Assembly (NCBI GenBank): GCA_028285525.1
Contig: JANQOZ010000080.1
Coordinates: 1 to 39,341 of the forward strand
DNA length: 39,341 nucleotides
Direction of reading: 5' to 3'
Origin: Lysobacterales bacterium
GTDB lineage: Bacteria > Pseudomonadota > Gammaproteobacteria > Xanthomonadales > SZUA-38
Shown here in pieces: positions 16,773-25,388 of the stretch (position 1 is its first letter; every line of letters begins with the position of its first letter). Below the pieces are notes generated by a model. That model worked only from the letters and a program-made list of their open reading frames with translations, was not told the DNA's origin and did no database searches. The translations under genes and the position numbers were made by a program.

Positions 16773-19700
16773 GTGCCAATGCTCAAAGCTAATCGTATAA
16801 ATCCTCTCGCAACCGAACGTCGCAGCAGGTTACTCCGTTGGAAATCCCGGACGCTGTCCGCTGTTCCATGCCACCTAGTACCACTAGTATCGTTTCTTGC
16901 GGTTAACCTTCTTGTCTGCGCATCAAAAATCGCGCTTGCCGGACCAGTAGCAGCGCCGTCTATCGATCTGGCCCTTTGCATTGATGGCTCGGGTAGCATT
17001 TCAAGCTCAGATTTTGAGCTCCAGCGTCTAGCCACGGCCAGTGCGATCGAAGACGCTCGAATCGTTCCGCAGGATGGGTCGGTGAGAATCACCGTCATTC
17101 AATTTGCGACTACTGTCCAAAATGTGGTTTTGCCGACGATCATCGACTCGCCAGCAACAGCTGTGGCAGTTGCAGACCAAGTTGACTCGATGACGCAGCT
17201 AGGGTCCGGCACCAATTTAGGGGGGTGCATCGAGCGCGCCACCGAACTGATCCTTAATGAGGTTTCTGAGGCAACCAACCGCGTAATAGACGTATCAACA
17301 GACGGGAATCCGACCGAGGGGCCCGATTCTGAAGAAGCGGCTGCGGCTGCCGAGGCGGCTGGTATTGACGTTATCAATGCCATCGGCGTAGGAAATGCGA
17401 ACGTATCGCTGCTTGAGGCTATTGCCTTTCCCAAACCCGTCGGCGGGGCTCGAGGGTTTGTCGCATACGTTGATGATTTTGTTGAATACGTAGAACGTAT
17501 TGGCCAGAAAATCGAGTTGGAGGTTGCTGTTGATGTTCCGACAATCCTCGTTCACGGTTTTTGTTCTGATACTACGACCTGGAGGCCCACCGTTGAGCTG
17601 CTAAGAAACTCGGATGTGGTTTCGGATGTTGATCTGTACTCTGTGCCCTATTGCTATACGTCTGCAAACGATAACGAACATGATGACTGTAATGCACTGA
17701 CTTATGACGGCTCAGAGGTGACCACCGTAGGCGGGCGGTCTGGAAGATTCCTTTCTGACGCTGCAGCGGGCGATTTGTATTTGTTCCGGCTGCAGAATCC
17801 CACAGCGCCAAATCCGCTTCGAAAAACGAGTGTCAACGATGTACGAATTGAAGAGGCTGCGTATCAACTAGGTAGGGTAGTCGAGCGCGTTCTTTCGATA
17901 GAGGGCACCTCAAAAGTAAACCTAGTTGGTCACAGCATGGGAGGTCTCATTTCCCGCGCATATGTTCAGGGGTTGGCACAAAACGCGTCGGGTCTAACAC
18001 TGCCTTACGATGGTACCGTACGCAAAATAGTTACCCTCGATTCGCCCCATCAGGGGTCTATCGGCTCCCTTTTTAGTCTCATCGATCCGTTAGACATATT
18101 TTCTGACGCCACAGATTGCGTGTTCGAGTCAAGCACGCAAAAGGACCAGATGCGGGCATCAAGTAGTTTCCTCGAAGGCCTTAACGCTCGGGCAGTGCCT
18201 GAAGACGTCAAAATCGTGTCAATTGCTGCGACTAACCGAGATCCCCGGCCCTTCGAATCGGAGACCGACGACGTGGTCTCAGGGCGTAGCCAAGATCTAA
18301 CGACAGTTTCAACCTACAAGCCCTGCCTTATTCCCGGGTCTGGCTCAGTTTCCGCGGTTCGGCGTACCTTTTGGGGTGGACCGGGCATTCTTCATAATGA
18401 TGTGTTCGGCTTTGATTCGATAGTGCGTGACCTCGATTACTCCCTGTTCCCAACTGGAGAACTGAGCAATCGGGCTGATGGCGTTGTTTGCCGAGAAATC
18501 GAAGCCCTGACCAATTTCGAGATTGCTTCCATCATAACCGGGGTACTTGGCCGCGTGCTCATCGACATCAGTCCATCTCTATTCAGAGGTCTGGTTGGCT
18601 CCAAGGGACAACAATCATGCGAAGCAGAAATCGTCATCGCGCAGCCGAATAAGTCGCCGATCGAGCAAAGTGTTCGCTTGGACCAGGGGCCTGTCACGAT
18701 TGAAATACCAAATCTCTCTCCCGAGACGGACACCACCGTTTCCTTGCGCCCGACCTGCGATGTGCTGATACAAGATGCCACGGTAACAGCCAATGGCCAA
18801 AACAGGCTTTTCAGCTCTAGTTTCGAGCTTTCCGAGCTTCCCTTTGGTACTCCGATTCCTGGTGTCGAGCCGAATGAGTTAACCGTGTCGATCGACGGCA
18901 CCGGCGCTGGGATTGTTACAAGCCAGCCAGCCAGGGTGGAATGCCCGGGAAGGTGCAGTGCATTCTTTGAAGCTGACACAACCGTCGTGCTGACCGCGAC
19001 GGCGGAACAAGGCAGCGTTTTCGATGGTTGGGGTGGCGCATGTTCTGGGACAGATACTTGTGAGCTGACGATGACGCAGGCACAGGCGGTAACTGCATCT
19101 TTCATAGTTGACGAAAACGATGGCGGGCCTCTGGTCAACGAAACTGTTTTCAATGGGGACATTTCTTTTATTGGAGACGAAGATACTTACACGTTCGATG
19201 TCACAGCGGGCGAGTCCGCGCACATTAGAGTGGTGGATACAAGCGGCGACGGAAACTTTGAGCCGCAGTATCAGCTTTATGCGCCGGACGATAGCCTAGT
19301 TCGGACGACCTGGAATGAGGTGGTCGCCGCACTCGACTGCTATTCAACCGCGCCGGGCTCTGGTTGTAGGCTAGAGCAGTCGGGGACATATCGACTGGTT
19401 GTAACTGACTACAACGATAACGGAACGGGTGCTTACGAAATCCACTATGCGCGCGTACTGCAAGCGAATGAAAACGGCCCGCTAGTCGCTGACGGGGTAG
19501 TGAGCGGAGATATTACGCTGGGCGATATTGACGCTTTTACGTTTGAGGCTACAGCGGGTGAGTCGATCCATATCCGGGCGGCGGATGCGACCGGCAGTAA
19601 CTTTTCGCCGCAGATCTGGCTATATGCACCGGACGGGAGACTGGTTCGGTGGGTATGGAACCGGACCGTTGCGGCACTTGACTGTTTGCCGAACGCTACT

Positions 19701-20150
19701 TGCAGCCTGGAGCAGTCTGGGACGTATCGTCTGGTGGTGATGGACTACGACACAAACGACGTGGGCAGCTACCAGATTCACTACACCCGAGTTTCAGAGG
19801 CCGACGAAAACGGCCCGCTGATCGCCGACGGGGTGGTGAGCGGGGATATTACGCTGGGCGATATTGACACGTTCACGTTTGAAGCTACAGCTGGAGAGTC
19901 GGCGTATATCCGTGTCTCAGATACGAGCGGAAATGGCGCACTTTCCCCGTTGATCTGGCTCCATGCACCGGATGGGAGTCTCGTGCGATCCGTGTGGAGC
20001 AGAACCGTTGCATCACTTGACTGTTTACCCAACGCTACTTGCAGCCTGGAGCAGTCTGGGACGTATCGTCTGGTGGTGATGGACTACGACACAAATGACG
20101 TGGGCAGCTACCAGATTAGCTACACCCAGGTTCCGCCGACAAGCCAATGA
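16773..20150 (+). CDS. Exported vWA / lipase-like hydrolase / PPC-repeat protein
   Basis: 1125 residues from a GTG at 16773; an ATG at 16779 is equally possible. Signal region about 31-57. A von Willebrand A domain spans about 63-250 with the MIDAS motif D71-GSGS and 'GSGTNLGGC'. An alpha/beta-hydrolase of lipase/PGAP1 type follows (about 252-560): oxyanion HG at 261 in ILVHGFCSDTTTW, nucleophile Ser388 in VGHSMGG, 'VTLDSPHQGS', and a candidate His in FHND-like 'GILHNDVFGF'. Then come an internal RLFSSSFE element (near 677), an InlB-type bacterial repeat ('FDGWGGACSGTDTCELTM'), and three C-terminal pre-peptidase-like (PPC) domains of about 113 residues. Probably secreted and possibly surface-bound through the PPC units. 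A terminator follows at 20305. The combination of vWA and lipase in one chain is unusual. Confidence 0.87.
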   Translation: MPMLKANRINPLATERRSRLLRWKSRTLSAVPCHLVPLVSFLAVNLLVCASKIALAGPVAAPSIDLALCIDGSGSISSSDFELQRLATASAIEDARIVPQDGSVRITVIQFATTVQNVVLPTIIDSPATAVAVADQVDSMTQLGSGTNLGGCIERATELILNEVSEATNRVIDVSTDGNPTEGPDSEEAAAAAEAAGIDVINAIGVGNANVSLLEAIAFPKPVGGARGFVAYVDDFVEYVERIGQKIELEVAVDVPTILVHGFCSDTTTWRPTVELLRNSDVVSDVDLYSVPYCYTSANDNEHDDCNALTYDGSEVTTVGGRSGRFLSDAAAGDLYLFRLQNPTAPNPLRKTSVNDVRIEEAAYQLGRVVERVLSIEGTSKVNLVGHSMGGLISRAYVQGLAQNASGLTLPYDGTVRKIVTLDSPHQGSIGSLFSLIDPLDIFSDATDCVFESSTQKDQMRASSSFLEGLNARAVPEDVKIVSIAATNRDPRPFESETDDVVSGRSQDLTTVSTYKPCLIPGSGSVSAVRRTFWGGPGILHNDVFGFDSIVRDLDYSLFPTGELSNRADGVVCREIEALTNFEIASIITGVLGRVLIDISPSLFRGLVGSKGQQSCEAEIVIAQPNKSPIEQSVRLDQGPVTIEIPNLSPETDTTVSLRPTCDVLIQDATVTANGQNRLFSSSFELSELPFGTPIPGVEPNELTVSIDGTGAGIVTSQPARVECPGRCSAFFEADTTVVLTATAEQGSVFDGWGGACSGTDTCELTMTQAQAVTASFIVDENDGGPLVNETVFNGDISFIGDEDTYTFDVTAGESAHIRVVDTSGDGNFEPQYQLYAPDDSLVRTTWNEVVAALDCYSTAPGSGCRLEQSGTYRLVVTDYNDNGTGAYEIHYARVLQANENGPLVADGVVSGDITLGDIDAFTFEATAGESIHIRAADATGSNFSPQIWLYAPDGRLVRWVWNRTVAALDCLPNATCSLEQSGTYRLVVMDYDTNDVGSYQIHYTRVSEADENGPLIADGVVSGDITLGDIDTFTFEATAGESAYIRVSDTSGNGALSPLIWLHAPDGSLVRSVWSRTVASLDCLPNATCSLEQSGTYRLVVMDYDTNDVGSYQISYTQVPPTSQ
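19462..20140 (+). repeat. Near-identical tandem 339-bp repeat encoding PPC domains
   Basis: The last two PPC units of the vWA-lipase gene are repeated at an offset of 339 bp (113 codons). A stretch of about 100 bp starting at 19671 and 20010 is almost identical, as are stretches near 19500 and 19840. An older, more diverged unit precedes them at about 19123-19461. This points to a recent in-frame duplication or to gene conversion, and copy number may vary between strains. Confidence 0.85.
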
Positions 20151-20304
20151 GGCATCTCTGGTCTACAACCGGCGAAAAGCAGTCGCCCTTTAAAGGGCAC
20201 AGGTGCGCCGAATCCGGACTGCGCTGTCAAACCCGGTCACATCTTCCCTGCGCCAATTCGGAAACGTCGTTGGAGGACGCAGCCTACGACAAGCGTCCAA
20301 AAAG

Positions 20305-20339
20305 CCGCAGAGAATTCGCGGTTCTGTGCGGAGTTTTTT
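20305..20339 (+). terminator. Intrinsic terminator after the vWA-lipase gene
   Basis: Stem CCGCAGAGAA (20305-20314) / TTCTGTGCGG (20322-20331) with one internal mismatch and a 7-nt loop, followed by six T residues at 20334-20339. A separate perfect palindrome, GCCCTTTAAAGGGC (20185-20198), lies upstream with no T-run. Confidence 0.8.
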
Positions 20340-20372
20340 GATTTTTCGCCGACCGATTGGCCCGGTGGGGTA

Positions 20373-23117
20373 ATGAATAGTTTTGAATTAAGGGTAAGAG
20401 TTATGCCTGGAATGTCATTCATTAATAGCGCTGGAATCACTCTACGGGGAGCCGTTGAAATACTATCAATTGCTATATTGATTTCGATTGCCTACGCGCC
20501 GGCGTTCGGGCAAACGTTCGATGCGCGTAATCAGCTCGCCCAATCTGGCAACCAGATTGCTTATGTGCCGGATGCGCCTGCGAGATTCTCAATTGCCGGC
20601 AAAAACGGCGAAAGCTGGATCCGCTCCGGCGAAGCTTTAGTATCAGCGCGACTCGAAGGACATCCCGGTTCTGCCGGTGTCGTTGATCAATACGGCCAAA
20701 TCCATGCGAGCGGCAACAGCATGTTGGTGCTTAGCACGGGAATGTCTAGCGGATCGCTAGCGCGCCCGGGTACCGACGTTCGCTTTCTGGATGAGTCGCG
20801 AGTAGATGCTCAATTGAGACTACGATTCGACCCCCCCCCCGGCGCGCGTAGTCTGAGTTTCCGCTACCAATTCCTGACCGCCGAGTTTCCAGATTTCGTG
20901 GCCAGCGACTTCAGTGACGAATTTTCGGTGACCGTGATTGATGAGCTGGGTAAACGCCGACTCTTAATCGCTTCTTCGGTGGATTCGGATCTATTTCCAA
21001 TAGCATCGTCCTTTGCGAAAGGTTCGCCGATGGATATTTACGCGCGAGCGCCGACCCAGATTCAGGGAAACTTCGATCTAGGAAGTCCAGCTGCCGGTTC
21101 TACCGGTTGGCGCCGTGTAGCTATTGATGTTGCCCAAACCGGACCCGTAGAGATTATTCTCTCGATGACCGACGGCGGCGACGGTCTCGTAGACTCCACC
21201 GTGCTGGTTGAAAACTTCGATTTGCAGGCGCAGCGTTTTGAATTGCCGGATCGTAGGATGGAAGCTGGTAAAGGCGGAGGCGTACCGGAGGCTCTGGACT
21301 GCATTTTCCAGGGTGGAATCGTTCAAGGTGCAGTCGCCGACGGAGTGACCAGAGTTAACTTTCGAATATTCAGGTTATCGGGGCCTGGGACGGTTGTTTA
21401 TTCGTTCGCCGGTAGCAATCTGGCACCACAGGATGGCGGCTTTGACATTCCGGGTGGTGATCAGCGTCTCGAAACGGTCAGCGTAGTAACCACCCTCGGA
21501 GAGGACGGATGGGAAGGCGTAGCCCAATACACTGTGCCTGATGAATTCAACCGCGGGGGCGATGAGCAATTGGGCAACCGTTTCGTGGATCTGCGCGCCG
21601 ATTTCTTCCCAGACAATGAGGCCGATCCGCCTGCTAGCGTTACGGTGCCCTTCAATCTTTTCCGACCTGCGCTGATTTTGATGCACGGTCTGTGGTCCAA
21701 TGCCACGACTTGGAACAGTTCGCCGTTGGTTTCTGATCCCAACCTCATAACACGTGTCGGCGACTACCGCCCAACCCACGCTTCGCGTTTCAGCCGAAAC
21801 ACGACCAGGCCTGCCGCGCCGATTCGAGAAGCCTGCCAGACGCTTCGCGCTAATGGCATAGCAGCGACTCAGTTCGACTATGTTGGACACAGCATGGGTG
21901 GAATCATTGGGCGCAATTTCGACGCTCTCGTACCGGGGCTGATCAACAAGTTTGTCACGATGAACACTCCGCATACTGGATCGCCGCTGGCGAATACCGT
22001 TGTGCTGTTGCGCGATAACGTAATCTCGCAGTTGTTTTTTGGGCAGGCGTTTCTGGACTACCTGAGACGAAATGAACTAGCCATTGACGAAGGCGCGATG
22101 GACGATCTCGCAATCGGAAGCACGGCGATCAACAGTATTGCGACAACCAATCTGCCTGGTCATGCCCTTGTCGGTATCGGTGGCTCGAATTTGGTCGGTG
22201 ATGCGCTGGCGCGGGTGCCAGGCAAGATTGGCGTGTTGTTTAAGATCCTGAACTTCCTGGATGACAACACCAGCCTGTTCGAGGGGATTCAGCACGACTT
22301 CGTCGTCGGTCGACGCAGTCAGGAGGGCGGCATCGCCACTTCAGCGATATCGGTATTTGATGGGCTGGACAGCATTCACACCAGCGCGACCGGCAGCAGC
22401 GCTTACGCCGCTCGGATCATGGAACTCCTCAATTCAGACGCCACCGGCACGAGTTTTGGCGTGTTTCCGGCGCCATCGTCGCTGGATATGAAATCAACCA
22501 ACCTACCGGCGCATCTGCCGCCGCTGAAACTCTCTGTTAGTGACGATATAGCGTTGAATTTGCCTGGCGGCCTTACCGCCTTGGCCGGTGATCTGGTGAC
22601 CGTAGAGGTCACTGGACAGAACGGTTTCCAACCAGAGAGCGCACTGGTCATCACCGCCTTGGAGGCCGTGGAATTAACTGGCCCAGATCTTTCTGGTGCG
22701 ATTCAGCTGCCGGAGGATTTCATCGGAACACTTGAATTCAACGTTCTCGCGGTTGACGCGAATCAAACCGTCACCTCACTAACTGTTCCGGTGGAGGTGA
22801 TAGTAACCACCAACAGCGAATTGACGGGCTTATCCATCGTCAACGACGACATGCTGCTGTTTGAAGCAGATGATTTCAGGCAGATGTACGTGTTAGGTAG
22901 CTTTGCGGACGGGCAAACGCGTGAAATCACCGATCCGGGCACAGGTACGGTTTATTCGAGTGCCGATCCATCTATCGCCACGATTCAGGCCGATGGTTTG
23001 GTGACCGGCTTTAGCGCCGGGATCACGACGCTTACTGCGGCAAACTCCGGTTTTCAGAGCAGCATCAGCGTCGAAGTCGCCAGAGGTCAAGCGGTTTTCG
23101 CAGATGGGTTTGAATAG
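20373..23117 (+). CDS. Exported lipase-like hydrolase with N-terminal adhesin-type and C-terminal Big_2 domains
   Basis: 914 residues from the ATG at 20373; an ATG at 20403 with AAGGGTAAGAG before it is also possible. The signal segment is about 28-47 (VEILSIAILISIAYAPAFGQ). Residues about 50-290 resemble the 'choice-of-anchor L' type of exported domain (LSFRYQFLTAEFPDFVASDF). The hydrolase domain spans about 430-680: LILMHGLWSNATTW (His438 in HG), Ser507 in VGHSMGG, and 'FVTMNTPHTGSPLANT'. A bacterial Ig-like Big_2 domain follows at about 815-905 ('YSSADPSIATIQADGLVTG'). The C-terminus is QAVFADGFE. It is probably a secreted esterase or lipase; the substrate is unknown. It lies next to another hydrolase of the same fold but different accessory domains. 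Confidence 0.87.
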   Translation: MNSFELRVRVMPGMSFINSAGITLRGAVEILSIAILISIAYAPAFGQTFDARNQLAQSGNQIAYVPDAPARFSIAGKNGESWIRSGEALVSARLEGHPGSAGVVDQYGQIHASGNSMLVLSTGMSSGSLARPGTDVRFLDESRVDAQLRLRFDPPPGARSLSFRYQFLTAEFPDFVASDFSDEFSVTVIDELGKRRLLIASSVDSDLFPIASSFAKGSPMDIYARAPTQIQGNFDLGSPAAGSTGWRRVAIDVAQTGPVEIILSMTDGGDGLVDSTVLVENFDLQAQRFELPDRRMEAGKGGGVPEALDCIFQGGIVQGAVADGVTRVNFRIFRLSGPGTVVYSFAGSNLAPQDGGFDIPGGDQRLETVSVVTTLGEDGWEGVAQYTVPDEFNRGGDEQLGNRFVDLRADFFPDNEADPPASVTVPFNLFRPALILMHGLWSNATTWNSSPLVSDPNLITRVGDYRPTHASRFSRNTTRPAAPIREACQTLRANGIAATQFDYVGHSMGGIIGRNFDALVPGLINKFVTMNTPHTGSPLANTVVLLRDNVISQLFFGQAFLDYLRRNELAIDEGAMDDLAIGSTAINSIATTNLPGHALVGIGGSNLVGDALARVPGKIGVLFKILNFLDDNTSLFEGIQHDFVVGRRSQEGGIATSAISVFDGLDSIHTSATGSSAYAARIMELLNSDATGTSFGVFPAPSSLDMKSTNLPAHLPPLKLSVSDDIALNLPGGLTALAGDLVTVEVTGQNGFQPESALVITALEAVELTGPDLSGAIQLPEDFIGTLEFNVLAVDANQTVTSLTVPVEVIVTTNSELTGLSIVNDDMLLFEADDFRQMYVLGSFADGQTREITDPGTGTVYSSADPSIATIQADGLVTGFSAGITTLTAANSGFQSSISVEVARGQAVFADGFE

Positions 23118-23228
23118 ACTAGCGAAGTGACTTTCCCATGGCTCTGTGGCTGGGGCCTTCGGTCCGGACTTGGAGACACGGTACCCGCCGCTGTTCGGTT
23201 AGACATTCTTAGGAGTGAACGTTCAATA

Positions 23229-24119
23229 GTGCTGCGGGTAGTGACGCTATTTGCGCTCGTGATATTGGCCGCGTGCGTCGACCTGCAGGATGCTCAGTCC
23301 GCCGGTGGAGATCGGGTGTTTTCTATCGAAGGTCTGGTCTGCGAGGGGCCTCGGCCAATTGTGTTTTCCCCAGATGGAGAATGGCTGTTGCTAACGACCA
23401 CTCGAGAGGTCCCCAACGAGGTCTTGCCACGCTCAGAAATTCTGCTGTTGCGGCGCGGCTCAGGCGACCCGATACGGCCGGACGCGGCTGACGAAAAGAC
23501 CGCCTCTTTGCTGGCAGCAGGCCGTTATCCACGCACAGACCGGGCCTGTTGGAGTGACGCTGAAACGGTCCACTTTCCGGTAAGCATTTCTGTGTTGAGG
23601 AAGCGTGACATTGGCGCGGCGACGCCGGCAGAACTCACGAGTTTTGTCGTTCACCTATCGCAACCCGATAAGCTACAGGCTGGTGTAGTTCCGAGCGGAT
23701 GTTGGCGACCTTCGTGGTCACAGTGGCGCTATGAATCGCCCGAAACGACTGCCGGGACGGGTAACCAGATTGATGGCATAAGACTCGAGGGTACCGCCCC
23801 GACTCTAAAGCTGGTCACAGACGATGGACGATTTATTGCAACGCACGTAGCGCACAACTCAATGGCCGATCAAATTGTGTTGGCAGCGTATTCGTGGAGT
23901 CCGAACGGCTCAAGGGTTGCTTACTTGCTCGCCGAAAATGCAGGGAGCGTTGGTCGTCCAAGTAGTCTATGGCTGAAACGTAGTATGAGATCTGACCCGG
24001 AACCTCTGGGGACTGGTGTGTACAGCGTTCAATGGCGAGACGAAAACACGCTTTTCGGCTGTGGTCGTATTGGTGGCGAGCGGCCATTAAGCGTAATTCG
24101 CTGGACAGTTGATGAGTGA
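23229..24119 (+). CDS. Lipoprotein with WD40/PD40-like beta-propeller segments
   Basis: The start is placed at the GTG at 23229, because this puts a lipoprotein signal (VLRVVTLFALVILAAC, lipobox LAAC) at the N-terminus; a GTG at 23127 in the same frame would add 34 residues with no signal character. The product has about 296 residues. PD40-like strands are visible: 'PIVFSPDGEWLLLTTTRE' and 'AAYSWSPNGSRVAYLLAE', with 'LWLKRSMRSDPEPLGTG' and 'VYSVQWRDENTLFGCG' at the end. It is probably a periplasm-facing lipoprotein with a partial propeller. No enzyme motif is seen. It follows the lipase gene by 111 bp, so it may be co-transcribed. Confidence 0.7.
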   Translation: MLRVVTLFALVILAACVDLQDAQSAGGDRVFSIEGLVCEGPRPIVFSPDGEWLLLTTTREVPNEVLPRSEILLLRRGSGDPIRPDAADEKTASLLAAGRYPRTDRACWSDAETVHFPVSISVLRKRDIGAATPAELTSFVVHLSQPDKLQAGVVPSGCWRPSWSQWRYESPETTAGTGNQIDGIRLEGTAPTLKLVTDDGRFIATHVAHNSMADQIVLAAYSWSPNGSRVAYLLAENAGSVGRPSSLWLKRSMRSDPEPLGTGVYSVQWRDENTLFGCGRIGGERPLSVIRWTVDE

Positions 24120-24263
24120 TTGAAATCGCGATTGCAGTCCTGCCACATAGCTTGTTCGCCGAGGCAACTTGAGCCCCCGGATCTAATGGAGACTCCAAGT
24201 GTTGACTCACACCGAATAGTCGCCGGAAAAACCAGGGCAATTCACAATAGTGGGAATTCAATA

Positions 24264-25292
24264 ATGAAAGTTCAGCTCATCGCGGCACTAATTGCGTTTT
24301 CCTTGCTGTTTGGAACAAAGGCTTATTCAGCAGAGCAATCGCGCGACCATTTGCTACTGCTTTTTGAAGCCAAATCGGCTCACCTAATACAAACGCTGAA
24401 GAGCCCAGAGCGAATTGAGGACTCGGGACTGAAGCGTGTTGGACGGTGTCTCAACGCACCGCTCCCGCTAGATCCGACTGGTCAAGTGAACTCTGTGGAT
24501 TTCAATGTGCTCTCGGGGCGCATAAGAGTTCAAGCCTGGCGAAGAAGCTGTGGCGATGGGACAACAGTTGCGCTTCTTACAATTACTCCTTTAAGTGGCT
24601 CTCCATTTGTTTGTCCGCCAAACTACGCGATCCTTCAGGGTAATCGGCAGTTCAGCTGGGAAGAGGGGACCCTTTACACTGACCCTCAGGACTTAATCAC
24701 ACCATCTTTTTGCGGAACACTGTTGCTCACGACCACGTTCGCAATTCAGCCACTTGGACTTCTTTGCTGCGAAACACCCTATGATTACGACAGTTCATTT
24801 GTGCTCTCCTGGGATTCGGGCACAGCCGGTGGTGGTCGGACTGATGTTGTGGTGCCAGGCGTCGGTGGAGGCGGCAATCCGGGGCCGGGAACCGACGATG
24901 ATCTTGGGCCTGAAAACGGCGGACTGTTCTATAACCCTTCCCAAGACGGCCATGGCTTGGACGTACTGATCTACGAATCAGGCGACGCGATAGTTTTTTG
25001 GTACACGTACGACCCTGACGGCAACCCAATATTCATCATTGCTCAGGGGGCCGTCAATGGCTTGCGTGTTGAGGCAATGGCAAGCATTTTCACCGGCATG
25101 GAATTCGGGAGCTTCAACCCGAATGACAACAGACAAAATAACTGGGGCACGATCACTTTGACATTTGAGGGTTGCGACGCCCTCACGCTCGATTACTCCA
25201 GCTCGCTTCGATATCGCGGTAGCTTGTTTGGGAGCGGAACAATAAGCATGGTGAGACTAGCGGCCGTCCCAGGGAACGCTTGTGGACCTTGA
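24264..25292 (+). CDS. Exported protein with a C-terminal 'WYTYD' beta domain
   Basis: The start is set at the ATG at 24264, giving 342 residues and the signal peptide MKVQLIAALIAFSLLFGTKAYSA; the frame is open back to 24120 but the extra part is not signal-like. Residues about 30-200 are unrecognised and contain six or more Cys. After a Gly-rich linker (GVGGGGNPGPGTDDD) comes a domain reading GLFYNPSQDGHGLDVLIYES, then AIVFWYTYDPDGNPIFIIAQ, 'NWGTITLTFEGCDALTLDY'. This module is common, in my experience, at the C-termini of exported Lysobacterales proteins ('G-x-W-Y-x-P-x-x-x-G-x-G'). The function is unknown; secreted or periplasmic location is likely. Confidence 0.75.
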   Translation: MKVQLIAALIAFSLLFGTKAYSAEQSRDHLLLLFEAKSAHLIQTLKSPERIEDSGLKRVGRCLNAPLPLDPTGQVNSVDFNVLSGRIRVQAWRRSCGDGTTVALLTITPLSGSPFVCPPNYAILQGNRQFSWEEGTLYTDPQDLITPSFCGTLLLTTTFAIQPLGLLCCETPYDYDSSFVLSWDSGTAGGGRTDVVVPGVGGGGNPGPGTDDDLGPENGGLFYNPSQDGHGLDVLIYESGDAIVFWYTYDPDGNPIFIIAQGAVNGLRVEAMASIFTGMEFGSFNPNDNRQNNWGTITLTFEGCDALTLDYSSSLRYRGSLFGSGTISMVRLAAVPGNACGP

Positions 25293-25388
25293 AAACGCTC
25301 TAGTTGCAGAGGCCGGGCGTTAGGTGATTTCCGACCAAAAACTGACCATCTGAGAGCGCCTTCTCTTACACTGAAGAAAGGAAAGATC

